A stretch of DNA of 47,402 nucleotides from Paulinella micropora (lineage: Eukaryota > Cercozoa > Imbricatea > Euglyphida): NCBI GenBank assembly GCA_009731375.1, contig BJOX01000083.1:600769-648170 (forward strand), in the 5' to 3' direction. The notes beneath the pieces were generated by a model that was not told the DNA's origin, searched no databases, and saw nothing but the letters and a program-made list of their open reading frames with translations. This document shows positions 1-19,809 of the stretch, piece after piece; positions within the stretch are counted from its first letter, which is position 1, and every line of letters begins with the position of its first letter. A program made the position numbers and the translations under genes.

Positions 1-130
1 GAGAGAGAGAGCTCGCACAAGCTGGAAGACAACAGGTGACTTCCCGAGGGGGTTTGGCCAACCACACTCCGGTGCATGTGATCAACGCTAACTTGTCCCA
101 CACTCCTCCCCCTCCTCCTCCTCCTCCTCC

Positions 131-131
131 A

Positions 132-187
<56 letters not shown>

Positions 188-234
188 CACTACTATCACT
201 ATTACTACTACTACCACTACTACTACTACTACTA

Positions 235-288
<54 letters not shown>

Positions 289-292
289 GGCC
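131..292. repeat. (CTA)n trinucleotide array
   Basis: This is an almost pure CTA/ACT array with a few CAC and ATC interruptions, preceded by a short (CCT)n run. The open frame across it translates to polythreonine and is not a gene. Positions 300-364 hold nothing recognisable. Confidence 0.95.
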
Positions 293-442
293 TTCGATTT
301 AATGAAGATAAGTTTAATTTCTGATCATCAAAACAAATCGTTAGCTCAAGAGCTATTGATTTAACTAGATGGTGACCCTAATCATAATTATTAACGTAAT
401 AATAGTTATTAAATTAGTATAAATAATAATAACAATAATATA

Positions 443-493
<51 letters not shown>

Positions 494-515
494 TAATAAT
501 GATAATAATAATAAC

Positions 516-563
<48 letters not shown>

Positions 564-618
564 TGAATAAATAAATAAATGAATAAAAATAATAAATAAA
601 AAATAAATAGTAGCAAGA

Positions 619-893
619 ATAGTGCTTCTCTGTCAATGGCTGATGCATTTCTGCACATGCGCCTCCATCGTCTCACCCGTGAGGGGAGTACGAAGAATTG
701 ACGATAAGCTCTAATGACACCCCCGCAAGGGCAGTTCCAACACTTCCAGACGGGCCGGTATGTTCAATGAAAATACTGGTCCAGAAATAGACCGGTATGT
801 TCAATGAAAATACTGGTGGCACCGACGGGAATCGAACTGGCGACAGGGCCCAGATGGTAGAACTTGACCACTGGGCTATCACGGTGCCAGTAG
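619..893 (-). mobile_element. tRNA-derived SINE, copy A
   Basis: On the minus strand the element begins with a tRNA-like head (817-889). The 5' GGCACCG pairs with CGGTGCC at the head's end, a Pol III A-box-like GATAGCCCAGTGG follows, and a B-box GTTCGATTCC sits about 30 nt later. The D and T stems pair poorly, so this is a derived head and not a working tRNA. The body contains a duplicated 25-nt block around CCGGTATGTTCAATG and ends near 619. An (ATT)n-type tail about 200 nt long follows (about 415-600 on the plus strand). Related copies lie at 40982, 41199 and 43671, all on the minus strand and all next to AAT arrays. Confidence 0.75.
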
Positions 894-896
894 CAA

Positions 897-931
897 GAAT
901 AATAATAATAATAATAATAATAGTAATAATA

Positions 932-1015
<84 letters not shown>
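897..1015. repeat. (AAT)n array abutting SINE head
   Basis: An AAT array with sparse AGT interruptions directly abuts the 5' head of SINE copy A. Together with the tail array at 415-600, the SINE is bracketed by AAT repeats on both sides. This suggests insertion into an earlier SINE tail or an AAT target site. Confidence 0.9.
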
Positions 1016-1016
<1 letters not shown>

Positions 1017-1019
1017 GGG

Positions 1020-1745
1020 CTGCGCCAACACCTGAAAGGATGGTTTGCGGTGCGCTCCGCGCACCCCCCCGCCCCCCTCCCCTTTCCCCCCCTCGGGCTG
1101 GGATTCCCGGGGGGAGAGCCCCTCGGACCCCCCTTTTCCCGTCGACAGGGTACGTTCAATTGCCGGAGGTACCAGAACGCAAGCATAAGCTCTGGTGGCA
1201 CAAAAACCTAAAATCTCTGGTTTTTGTGCTACCTGCCACCAAAACTTTTTTATCTCCGAAGAGAGCGCACCGAGAGGTGTCGGGTACACCAAACATCAGT
1301 CTCAAACTCCCTCAAGTGTGCGCAAACGGCGCCTAGTGGCGAAAAAAACCTCAATTTTCCGGTGTTTATGCCACCGGCGCCACAATTTTTATATTTTCGA
1401 AGAGAGCTCATCAAGAAGTGTCAGATACACCAAATATCAGCCGCTAACTCCCTCTGGTGTGCGCAAACGGCGCCTGGTGGCACAAGACCTAAATTTCTGG
1501 TGTGGGTGCCACCCGCGACCAAAACGGTTACGTACAATCGCCTGGCTGGGGTTCCCGGGGGGAGGGCCCCTGCCCCGTCGACAGGGTAAGTTCAAGGGCG
1601 CCTGGTGGCACAAGACCTCAATTTTCTGGTGTGGGTGCCACCCGCGAAAAACGGGTACGTACAATCGCCTGACTGGGGTTCCGGGGAGGGCCCCCGGACC
1701 CCCCCCGCCCCGTCGACAGGGTACGTTCAATTGCCGGAGGCACCG
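1020..1745. repeat. R1 dispersed repeat, tandem units
   Basis: Several diverged units of roughly 110-150 bp share blocks such as GCGCCTGGTGGCACAAGACC, TGGTGTGGGTGCCACCCGCG and CCCGTCGACAGGGTA. The GTCGACAGGGTA block occurs near 1140, 1580 and 1710. The same family reappears as a fragment at 3651-3735 and in inverted orientation at 29341-30050. The frames crossing it are not conserved between units, so I do not call genes here. Confidence 0.7.
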
Positions 1746-2200
1746 GCAAGTGCTGCTAAAAAACCAGGAATTTTGGCATTCAGGACACTCCCCTAACGCA
1801 AATATTTGCGTGAATTCCAAACAAATTATATTAGCATCAACATCGAGTCTGGACACCCTGCCAATATGAGCTCCCAACTCCTCCTGGTTCACACAAACCA
1901 TGATTTATAGGGATGGGGGGTGCAAAAAGAGGCCAAAAAAACAAGGAAATTTGGCATTCAGGACACTCCCCTAACGCAAATATTTGCGTGAATTCAAAAA
2001 AAATTATAGCAGCATCAAGATCGAGTCTGGGGCTAACCACCCTGCAAATATGAGCTCCCAACTCCTCCTCGTTCACAAAACATGATTTATTCCGACAGGG
2101 GTGCGGAAATGGTGGGTGGGTGGGTGGGGGGGTGGGGTACACAATTTTCATTTTACCCCTCCCCCCCAAACCCCCCCATCCCCTTGACCAACACCTTTCA
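1746..2200. repeat. Two-copy tandem repeat of about 190 bp
   Basis: Two copies begin near 1768 and 1955. Both contain TTTGGCATTCAGGACACTCC, the palindromic CGCAAATATTTGCG and ATGAGCTCCCAACTCCTCCT. They differ by several substitutions and short indels. The rest of the interval to 2230 is G- and C-homopolymer-rich and holds no gene. Confidence 0.8.
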
Positions 2201-2237
2201 GGGATAATTTAATAATAATATTAATAATAATAATAAT

Positions 2238-2941
2238 GATACTATATCTGAGGCGTACTGATGCAGCTAATGGCATATCCTCAACGGACATAAGCCTCCA
2301 ATACCCTTGTTCGAGGTCCTCCACCCCCCCGTGTCAGTCTCTCGCCTGATGATCGGGGCCTCCGATGGAGCTCCTGAGGGCAAGACTGCACTAAGCCGAG
2401 GTTATTCCGCAGTCCCAGCAACCTCTTGCAAGACGTCACCGAATGTGCAAGTGCATACACCAAGCGCGGTTGCTAGAGCTGCCTCGAAACCCCACCCATA
2501 ACAATCTGGTGTCTGCTGGGTCCTGGGCTATCAACCAGCATATGCGGAGTTTAAGATCTTTTACGCGCGCAACGACCCTCCTCCCCAGCATCTACCACCA
2601 AAGGGTTATGAGTTGGCGTCACAGTTTAACGCCTTGAGGCCATTGGGCTGGAACTCTGTTTAGCAAGTGTGACTAGGTTTTTTCATCGGGATTTCCCTCA
2701 AATATGTCACAGTCAACACTCCAAGGCAGATTTACTATATCTGAGGCGTACTGATGCAGCTAATTGCATATCCTCAACGGACATAAGCCTCCAATACCCT
2801 TGTTCGAGGTCCACCCCCCCGTGTCAGTCTCTCGCCTGATGATCGGGGCCACCGATGGAGCTCCTGAGGGCAAGACTGCACTAAGCAGCCGAGGTTATTC
2901 CGCAGTCCCAGCAACCTCTTGCAAGACGTCACCGGTGCAAG
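2238..2941. repeat. Direct repeat pair of about 210 bp
   Basis: The blocks at about 2238-2452 and 2731-2941 are near identical, starting ACTATATCTGAGGCGTACTG and ending at CTTGCAAGACGTCACCG. Small differences are an extra CTC, CTAAGC versus CTAAGCAGC and TCCGATGG versus ACCGATGG. The second copy runs into the assembly gap. The 280 bp between the copies has no recognisable content. Confidence 0.85.
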
Positions 2942-3650
2942 NNNNNNNNNNNNNNNNNNNNNNNNNNNNNNNNNNNNNNNNNNNNNNNNNNNNNNNNNNN
3001 NNNNNNNNNNNNNNNNNNNNNNNNNNNNNNNNNNNNNNNNNNNNNNNNNNNNNNNNNNNNNNNNNNNNNNNNNNNNNNNNNNNNNNNNNNNNNNNNNNNN
3101 NNNNNNNNNNNNNNNNNNNNNNNNNNNNNNNNNNNNNNNNNNNNNNNNNNNNNNNNNNNNNNNNNNNNNNNNNNNNNNNNNNNNNNNNNNNNNNNNNNNN
3201 NNNNNNNNNNNNNNNNNNNNNNNNNNNNNNNNNNNNNNNNNNNNNNNNNNNNNNNNNNNNNNNNNNNNNNNNNNNNNNNNNNNNNNNNNNNNNNNNNNNN
3301 NNNNNNNNNNNNNNNNNNNNNNNNNNNNNNNNNNNNNNNNNNNNNNNNNNNNNNNNNNNNNNNNNNNNNNNNNNNNNNNNNNNNNNNNNNNNNNNNNNNN
3401 NNNNNNNNNNNNNNNNNNNNNNNNNNNNNNNNNNNNNNNNNNNNNNNNNNNNNNNNNNNNNNNNNNNNNNNNNNNNNNNNNNNNNNNNNNNNNNNNNNNN
3501 NNNNNNNNNNNNNNNNNNNNNNNNNNNNNNNNNNNNNNNNNNNNNNNNNNNNNNNNNNNNNNNNNNNNNNNNNNNNNNNNNNNNNNNNNNNNNNNNNNNN
3601 NNNNNNNNNNNNNNNNNNNNNNNNNNNNNNNNNNNNNNNNNNNNNNNNNN
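2942..3650. other. Assembly gap
   Basis: This is a run of N. The right flank (3651-3735) is an R1-family fragment with the GGGGTTCCCGGGGGGAGAG and GTCGACAG blocks, so the gap lies inside repeat sequence. Confidence 0.99.
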
Positions 3651-3730
3651 CCCCTCGGGCTGGGGTTCCCGGGGGGAGAGGCCCCCGGACCCCTCCTTTC
3701 CCGTCGACAGTGTACGTTCAAGTGCCGGAG

Positions 3731-4460
<730 letters not shown>

Positions 4461-4465
4461 ATACC

Positions 4466-4608
4466 ACTTAAAGGAAGGAAGAAAGGAAGGAAGAGAAAGT
4501 AGAGAAAGGATGGAAGAAAGGTAAGGAAGGAAGAAAAAAGGAAGAAAAGGAAGGAAGAAAAGAAGGAAGAAAGGAAGGAAGAAAGGAAGGAAGAAAGGAA
4601 GATTGGAA
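4466..4608. repeat. Purine-rich (GGAA)n tract
   Basis: An imperfect GGAAGAAA/GGAAG array, all purine on the plus strand. The following 320 bp, to the start of the CCA-adding enzyme at 4931, is unique sequence. It would hold the promoter and 5' UTR, but I see no defined element in it. Confidence 0.9.
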
Positions 4609-4930
4609 GAGGTCAGGCATTCTTTGGCAAATTGTTTGTTTGTGGGCGGGAGAGGGCAGTATCCTTGCCCCCAGTTCAACGCACATAGAAACAATCCGCT
4701 GGATTTCTGACTTGTGATTATGCAGGCGGCTTATTGTTCTCATGCAGAATACGAGTCCAAATATCACCCTTTTTAGCTTCTTGCAGTGGGTTCAAACTAA
4801 AGTGAAGGGAATGAAATCTGTCCCACGAACTCATCCGGAGTATCAGCCATAGTCTGTTGCCGTTTATGTCTGCGTGGATATTGTGCGGGCCAGACTGTTG
4901 TTTAACTTCTAAGAGAAGTTGTTTGACGAT

Positions 4931-11624
<6,694 letters not shown>

Positions 11625-11801
11625 GTCGGGCAAGCAAGCAGGAGACGTTGCAGGAAGATGTGCGGATCAACCTCGCAGAGAGGGAAAATGACCGCCAAGC
11701 AAAGCCACGAGTCTAACTAGCCAGCGTCAAAGTGGACGAGAAATTTGCCAGTTGAATAAGTCCTAGCTATACGCTGCAGCTTGCTGGTACCTTGTGGCAT
11801 T

Positions 11802-11843
<42 letters not shown>

Positions 11844-12235
11844 TGTATGTGTGTGTGTGTATGGCGGGACGCAGCTATGGATGCATCGTGACTGCGGTTG
11901 ACCTGTGAGCTTCTTTTCCTTCTTCCTTCCGTCCGTCCTTTCTTCCTTCCTTTACTTTCTTCCTTTCTTCCGTCATTTCTTTGTTTTTTGCTTGCTTACA
12001 TGCTTCCCCTTCCTCTTTTCTCTGATTCCTTAGCTTCCTTCCTTCCTTCCTTCCTTCTTCCTTCCTTCCTTCCTTTTTACCCAGGCTTTCAAACAGTCTT
12101 ATTTCTTTCTTATTTCTTTTTCTCTTCGTTTTCCTTCCTTCCTTCCTTCCTTCCTTCCTTCCTTTCTTTCTTTCTTTCTTCCTTCTGATTTATTTTCTTT
12201 CTTTCGGACCTTTCATTTTCTTTTACATCAGTTGA
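11625..12235. repeat. 3' flank of CCA enzyme with (GT)n and (TTCC)n
   Basis: The flank has a (GT)n run at about 11803-11860 and imperfect TTCC/TTTC pyrimidine arrays at 11910-12220. No polyadenylation signal stands out and no coding region is recognised. Confidence 0.85.
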
Positions 12236-14300
12236 AAAAGCAAAGACGTTAGACTTTCTCAGCTAATGGCAGTAGTAAGTAAGCGGCGTAGTTGAATATT
12301 ATCGTTACACTCACGAAGTCAAAGTTATGTAACTTGAAATGATTTCGAGTCAAGCTGGCTTGAATTTCGTGTCTAATTAGGTTGATAAATTAACATCTAT
12401 AATAGTAGTACCGTACATATTCCCTTCCTCCAGAGCCGCGGCCCATCTTTCTTAGCTTACTAGTACTATTTATCATGAGCATTTGCATTTCTCTCTACGC
12501 AAGCACTGTTTTGACAGAATACTTCTGTTACGGAAGTTATTGTATTATCAATAAGTTTGATTAGAAAAGATTTCGGGTCCGGCAGAGCCGACGTGTGATA
12601 GATTTAGATAGAGAGGTGTTTTGGCCTGCAGCCGGGGCATGTGTAGTGTGACCTGAAGCAGTAGGAGGGGGCGCCTACGCCAACCACCGCGCTGCCGACC
12701 CCGCCTCGCCGCGCTGTCGGTTGGCAGCGCGGGGGCCGGATATGATATTCCAAGCACTGATGATAAAACTGGAAGTTCATAACTTGAAGTTCCGGGCCCG
12801 GCCACAGTATGTTAGCTGGCACTGGCAGTGCATACAAGGTCACTGACAGTGTCCACGAAACTTCAAGTGACTCATGAGGCGCCTCATGCAGCTGAGCCTG
12901 TCAAAAAGCAAGTTGTTGTCACGAGTCACCTTGTGTATCATGTTATTAGTATAACCGACTTGAACCGTGACAGATGGTACAAAGTATCATTAATAAACTT
13001 GATGGCTACGGTGTTAATAAACTTGATGGCTACAAAGTACAGGGAAGCTAGTCCGATGCTACTGTCGGCCTGATGATAATATTAATAGAACTTTCAGCTG
13101 CCGCAGTGCCACTGAATCAGGCCGAAAGCTGAGCTTTCTTTGAATGTATATATATGATTTGTAATATTATATATTAGTCACTGAGTAATCAGTACTAGTA
13201 TATATATATATATTTATATATATATATATATATATGTGTGTATATAATAAGCCTTCAAATCATGAGTCATAGTACTACTACGACTGCAGCCGGGCTAGAC
13301 CCATTTTAATTTTTGACGACCCTCCTGACGACCCGCCGGTTCAAGTCACTGCGGCAGCGGTTCCGAGTCTGCTTCAACTTTCTAAGTTAAAATATATTAA
13401 TAATAATTTATCGAAAAAAAATGAAAAAAAATTAATACATTTGACGGTTTCTTGGCCGTGATGCCACGGTGTATTAATATATTGAACCTCATTCATCACT
13501 CTTTTATTAACTTATGATAACTTTCAAGTCAGTATGAACATATCTCTTGCGCACAGAAACTGAGCGGCATGTGTCACGTCGGAGGTGTCGACACTATTTT
13601 TTGAAAAAAGTGTCGAGACACTATTTTTTGAAAAAAAAAAAAATGATCTGACCACTGCCAGGTGACGATAACACAACTTCTTCCTTGAAACCCGTACATT
13701 TTCCTATGACATCATGAGTCGTGAACTTCACTTCCTGACAAAACGTGACTTGAAGTTCACTGGCCAGTGTGGGGCCGGCTGAAGTTGAACATGAACTTTT
13801 GAAGAGAGATCTTTGAAGTTAGTTTTCGTCAAGTTATATATTATTAATATTAATACTAACTATATTAATATTAATATCGGAACTGAGTTCCAGTTTAGTA
13901 ATTATATAATATAATAAAATCCTTCAAGTTTGGGATATTGTATACTACACTTGAATATTCAATACTCAAACATTATATTGTAACAAAAAGATTCATGTGA
14001 CACAAAACTTTATTTCAAGATGATTCAAGTTTGATAGTAGGGGCCACTTTACATATGCAAACTTATGACTCGTAAGTTTTTACCGTGTAATACAGTGGTG
14101 ATGTCCACAGCAGGAATATTGTATTGAAGTTTCACTTCAATGTTTACCACTGAAAGACTTTTAAGTTACTTCAGTCCATTATTATGTGACGAGCACAGTG
14201 CGGATGAGCCTTCGGTGCGGCTAAGTCATATAGTGCTCCGGTGCACACAGTGGCACACGAAAGTCGAAACACCTTTAAACAATATTACCGATAATTATTG
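12236..14300. other. AT-rich intergenic stretch, no gene recognised
   Basis: This stretch has only short frames on both strands. Visible structure: a tandem AATAAACTTGATGGCTAC pair near 12990-13035, a (TA)n run at 13198-13240, a tandem/inverted motif CACTATTTTTTGAAAAAA twice near 13590-13640, and many TTCAAGTTT/AAACTTGAA words. None of these supports a gene. Confidence 0.6.
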
Positions 14301-14307
14301 TACCCTT

Positions 14308-14309
<2 letters not shown>

Positions 14310-14361
<52 letters not shown>

Positions 14362-14371
14362 NNNNNNNNNN
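14310..14371. repeat. Poly(A) tract and 10-N gap
   Basis: A run of about 49 A ends at a 10-N gap (14362-14371). The tract may be a retroposon tail, but no element body was recognised upstream. Confidence 0.9.
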
Positions 14372-15545
14372 TACGACGATGGAGGAAGCTGTCGAAGGTG
14401 CATTGTGTGTATTTGGCTTACTCTTATGCATTTACACATGCGACACCTCAACAAACAACTCATACCATACTGGCGATATTATAGAGAAGACTAATATACA
14501 GGAAGAACATCGAAGACTAATATACAGAAAGAAAACCATTGAGACTAATTAGTAAAACAGTGGAGGCCAAATATATGATGATACAGAAAGAAAAACATCA
14601 AGGCTAGTAGAACACGAGAAAAATAAAACAAAACAAAAACAAAAAATAATAAAACAAAACAAAAAAAAAACAAAAAAAAAAAAGGGCTAATGTATACTAT
14701 TATTATTAAAACTATCATACATTAAGAAAACAATTATGGCCAGATATTTTTTGATGGATATAAATATGCTAGTAAACAATTGTACAGGGAAGGAAGGTTG
14801 GGTATATGTATTGTATCATATGTGACGGATTCGCGGGGGGGTTGGTTGGTAAATACTATACAATAGTGTACGAGTGAAAGGGCTGGAATAAGGATGGGGA
14901 TGGGGTGAGGGGGTACAAATGAAGGCACCTTTCAGTCAAGGTTTGAAGGGTGATGTGGCGCAGAATGTCGTTTACATATGGACAAGAATGTAGCAACAAC
15001 AACAAAAACAACAACAACAACAACAACAACAACAAAAATGGCGACGCGATCACTAGAGGTACAGAAATGAGGCATTCTGTTTTTGTAAACGACATCATCA
15101 GGCCTTATCATCACTATAAAAAATATTGCGGCTGTTTGAGCCTCCTTCCAAACTGTGGGGGCCAGAAAACGACTAGCATCGTACTACAAGGGACTAGCTT
15201 AGCTGTCCCGATATGATTGACACGATTCATGGTGATCTCAGCTTTTGCTGTAGTATTGTGGCCTCAAAGAATGAGGGAGAAAAGTTGTTCGAAGTTGGAT
15301 AGTTTTTGCCATGTGCATGTTGCCAGTAAATATCAGTGCGTAGTAGTTGTTCAGGTATTTGGCATTGCTATCACTTTGTCATCATCAGCATTCATGTGAT
15401 GATAATGATAAGTGATCATGATAACAAGACGATGCGGATGACGGTTGGTGGTGATAATGATGATGAGAACGATGATGTTGATTATATAGTTAATTATACT
15501 GTATCATTATTATCATTATGGTAACTACTACAACTAATACTACTG

Positions 15546-15586
<41 letters not shown>

Positions 15587-15650
15587 GTTAAATGATACTG
15601 AAAAACAAACATTAAACAAGAATTACTTTCGTGTTTTCACGGGGGAAAAC
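14372..15650. other. Intergenic, no gene recognised
   Basis: This stretch contains A-rich tracts (14630-14685), an (AAC)n run (14994-15037), GAT-rich sequence (15390-15480) and a (CTA)n array (15546-15585). The small frames lack recognisable domains or splice support. Confidence 0.6.
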
Positions 15651-15655
15651 AACCA

Positions 15656-15716
15656 AGCACTAGCATGAAGTGTGGTCATGTCTCACGACCACTCTGGCTT
15701 CTTTGGCGTTTTCACA
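15656..15716 (-). pseudogene. Partial copy of the kinase gene's last exon end
   Basis: The segment AACAACCAAGCACTAGCAT to GACCACTCTGGCTTCTTTGG (plus strand) repeats 15721-15785. The latter contains the stop-codon end of the minus-strand terminal exon (TGA at 15748-15750) and its 3' flank. The copy lies downstream of the true end, is frameshifted, and carries only the 3' part. Confidence 0.75.
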
Positions 15717-16019
15717 GAAAAACAACCAAACACTACCATTAGCGCGGTCATTGTGTCTCATGACCACCGTCTGGCTTCTTGTTTGGCAAAACCGTCGTGT
15801 CCGGCTGCGACGAAACGGCCATTCTTTTCGACCCGCCCCGCCGGCCCAGGTATCCGCCGCGCCGCGTAAGTTCGGGGGAGTCAAAGATGCTGCGCACGGG
15901 ACTCTGGGGAGAGTCGCTAATCCCTGAGACGCCGGTGCTCGTTGCGGGGGCTGCCACGGGAGCCGTCTATATACAGTATGTATGTATTTGTGTGTGCATG
16001 TGTGTGTGTGTGTGTGTGC

Positions 16020-16116
<97 letters not shown>

Positions 16117-16313
16117 TATGTATGTATGATGCATATATACATATATATACATACCTTCTTCGCCGTAGGCTTTGGCAGTTCGGCTCAGGAGCATGGTGCG
16201 AGGCGATTGGTAGGGAGTTGTAGGCATCTGGTATTACAGATAGATAGACAGATTAGGTAGAGGTAGATGGATAGTTGGATAGTTGGATAGATGGATGGAT
16301 AGATCGATCGATC

Positions 16314-16442
<129 letters not shown>

Positions 16443-16448
16443 TAGATA

Positions 16449-16952
16449 CATACGCACGTAGATAGATAGCTATATATACCTCGCGGTCGAAGCAATCATC
16501 AAGAAGGAACTTCGCAGAAGCACTGTCAGATGGCTCCAGAGAGCGCTGCGTCAACTCAAGCGAGCGCTTGATCGATTCAGTAGAGCGCTGTGCGGTCTGT
16601 ACAATTCATAACAAGATGTTGTTGACTAGATGTGGCTTACTACTACGGCTAGCCACATATTTGTGAGCAGCCACTCGAGTCGTGAAGATAAAAGGTAGAC
16701 ACATAATGGCAATGCTGGGACAGTGGAGAGGAGACATAGTGGCAGTAATGGGGCAGTAGAGGGGACATAATGGCAGTATATATCACCGTTGAATATCGGT
16801 GGGGGCAGTTGCATAGAGTAACACAATGATTGCAGCTGAAACATACCTCGCTTATGTGTGGGCTGAGAGTGCGACAATCGGAATTGGTTGAGGCATCGGA
16901 ATCACAGGATCCTAGAAGGATAGACAGATAGATGTCTAGTAGGTAAGTAGGT

Positions 16953-16989
<37 letters not shown>

Positions 16990-17010
16990 TAGAGATAGAG
17001 AGAGATAGAG

Positions 17011-17041
<31 letters not shown>

Positions 17042-17468
17042 GATAGATAGAGAGAGATAGGAAAATAGATAGGAAGATAGAAGTACATACCAATACTCAA
17101 CACACTCATCACATCGCTGCAGCTCGAGACGGGCGATACGACGGCAACAGTCGTCTGGTTTACAAACAAAAAATATACATTTACATACAGACAGTAGAAA
17201 AAGGACATAATGGCAATAAAGGAAGAGTGGAGAGGACATAGTGGTAGTAGAGAGGAATACTGCAAAAACGGCCGCGGCGCGTCATGTGCAACATGGTGCT
17301 GTGGATTGTGCTGTACGAAACGGACGGGCTCGCTGCTGTTCCTGTTGGCAGGGGTCCTGCTGGCTAGCTTGAGGCTGTTGGACCAGGTGATGGACCCAGC
17401 GGCCTGCTCGGGCGTGCTGACATCACCAACTGCAGACTCAGACTGAAACTCCAAGAAACCTAGATAGG

Positions 17469-17533
<65 letters not shown>

Positions 17534-18072
17534 GAAATATCGACTAATGTCAGAAAAANNNNNNNNNNCATACGCACGTAGATAGATAGCTATATATACC
17601 TCGCGGTCGAAGCAATCATCAAGAAGGAACTTCGCAGAAGCACTGTCAGATGGCTCCAGAGAGCGCTGCGTCAACTCAAGCGAGCGCTTGATCGATTCAG
17701 TAGAGCGCTGTGCGGTCTGTACAATTCATAACAAGATGTTGTTGACTAGATGTGGCTTACTACTACGGCTAGCCACATATTTGTGAGCAGCCACTCGAGT
17801 CGTGAAGATAAAAGGTAGACACATAATGGCAATGCTGGGACAGTGGAGAGGAGACATAGTGGCAGTAATGGGGCAGTAGAGGGGACATAATGGCAGTATA
17901 TATCACCGTTGAATATCGGTGGGGGCAGTTGCATAGAGTAACACAATGATTGCAGCTGAAACATACCTCGCTTATGTGTGGGCTGAGAGTGCGACAATCG
18001 GAATTGGTTGAGGCATCGGAATCACAGGATCCTAGAAGGATAGACAGATAGATGTCTAGTAGGTAAGTAGGT

Positions 18073-18109
<37 letters not shown>

Positions 18110-18130
18110 TAGAGATAGAGAGAGATAGAG

Positions 18131-18161
<31 letters not shown>

Positions 18162-18588
18162 GATAGATAGAGAGAGATAGGAAAATAGATAGGAAGATAG
18201 AAGTACATACCAATACTCAACACACTCATCACATCGCTGCAGCTCGAGACGGGCGATACGACGGCAACAGTCGTCTGGTTTACAAACAAAAAATATACAT
18301 TTACATACAGACAGTAGAAAAAGGACATAATGGCAATAAAGGAAGAGTGGAGAGGACATAGTGGTAGTAGAGAGGAATACTGCAAAAACGGCCGCGGCGC
18401 GTCATGTGCAACATGGTGCTGTGGATTGTGCTGTACGAAACGGACGGGCTCGCTGCTGTTCCTGTTGGCAGGGGTCCTGCTGGCTAGCTTGAGGCTGTTG
18501 GACCAGGTGATGGACCCAGCGGCCTGCTCGGGCGTGCTGACATCACCAACTGCAGACTCAGACTGAAACTCCAAGAAACCTAGATAGG

Positions 18589-18653
<65 letters not shown>

Positions 18654-18678
18654 GAAATATCGACTAATGTCAGAAAAA
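16449..18678. repeat. Exact 1,110-bp tandem copy around a 10-N gap
   Basis: 16449-17558 and 17569-18678 give identical translations wherever I compared them, at a constant offset of 1120, separated by ten Ns. This is the pattern of two overlapping contigs joined without merging. The kinase exons inside (SPHISE, TAQRSTESIK and the Ser-rich exons) therefore probably exist once in the genome. Confidence 0.85.
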
Positions 18679-18789
18679 AGGAGCTTCTGATTTCGTCAAC
18701 CAGGAAGTCTGTGGGTAAAGTATTAACCCGATGCCCAGCTAAGCCGTGATGTTTGCACGGAAGGGACTGATACAGGCAATACCAAAGCT
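18650..18789 (-). mobile_element. Inverted copy of the (ATCT)n-tailed retroposon end
   Basis: The reverse complement of about 8888-9031, including the 81-bp end block, it abuts (GATA)n on its left and an assembly gap on its right. It lies in a kinase intron and shares the tetranucleotide junction with the copy at 8404-9031. Confidence 0.8.
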
Positions 18790-19438
18790 NNNNNNNNNNN
18801 NNNNNNNNNNNNNNNNNNNNNNNNNNNNNNNNNNNNNNNNNNNNNNNNNNNNNNNNNNNNNNNNNNNNNNNNNNNNNNNNNNNNNNNNNNNNNNNNNNNN
18901 NNNNNNNNNNNNNNNNNNNNNNNNNNNNNNNNNNNNNNNNNNNNNNNNNNNNNNNNNNNNNNNNNNNNNNNNNNNNNNNNNNNNNNNNNNNNNNNNNNNN
19001 NNNNNNNNNNNNNNNNNNNNNNNNNNNNNNNNNNNNNNNNNNNNNNNNNNNNNNNNNNNNNNNNNNNNNNNNNNNNNNNNNNNNNNNNNNNNNNNNNNNN
19101 NNNNNNNNNNNNNNNNNNNNNNNNNNNNNNNNNNNNNNNNNNNNNNNNNNNNNNNNNNNNNNNNNNNNNNNNNNNNNNNNNNNNNNNNNNNNNNNNNNNN
19201 NNNNNNNNNNNNNNNNNNNNNNNNNNNNNNNNNNNNNNNNNNNNNNNNNNNNNNNNNNNNNNNNNNNNNNNNNNNNNNNNNNNNNNNNNNNNNNNNNNNN
19301 NNNNNNNNNNNNNNNNNNNNNNNNNNNNNNNNNNNNNNNNNNNNNNNNNNNNNNNNNNNNNNNNNNNNNNNNNNNNNNNNNNNNNNNNNNNNNNNNNNNN
19401 NNNNNNNNNNNNNNNNNNNNNNNNNNNNNNNNNNNNNN
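18790..19438. other. Assembly gap inside kinase intron
   Basis: A run of N flanked by the retroposon copy on the left and pure (GATA)n (19439-19583) on the right. Kinase exons may be missing here. Confidence 0.99.
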
Positions 19439-19496
<58 letters not shown>

Positions 19497-19497
19497 G

Positions 19498-19583
<86 letters not shown>

Positions 19584-19734
19584 CTGCGGTGTCCACGGCG
19601 ACTCGTTCCATTTCTGATGCAGGACTTTCCTTCCTGTCTTGTGCTTGTGAGGAGAAGCGGCTCATTTCCGACAGGAGAGAAGACAAGCCGGCGGGTTTGT
19701 TGATGAACCCGTCCATTACATGAAGAAAGAAAGA

Positions 19735-19777
19735 AAAAATCAAACATAAAATGAAAACAAAAACAAAGAAAGAAAAA

Positions 19778-19809
<32 letters not shown>

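Noticed and set aside
817-889. A functional tRNA gene
   Set aside because: The acceptor stem and A/B boxes are present, but the D and T stems pair poorly, no anticodon arm is clear, and the unit recurs with a conserved non-tRNA body, as in a SINE.
15748-16227. A definite two-exon end for the kinase
   Set aside because: Two solutions are possible: a 15-nt mini-exon reading PTAKK into the long TAPVAAPATSTG frame, or a 73-nt exon starting MPTTPYQSPRT that ends early. The sequence alone does not decide.
16847-16911. A second receiver motif (frame reading PIPIVALSAHT) in the Ser-rich part of the kinase
   Set aside because: That frame hits TAA before the donor. The alternative frame (TLSPHISE) joins both neighbouring exons in phase, so the receiver-like string is probably coincidental.
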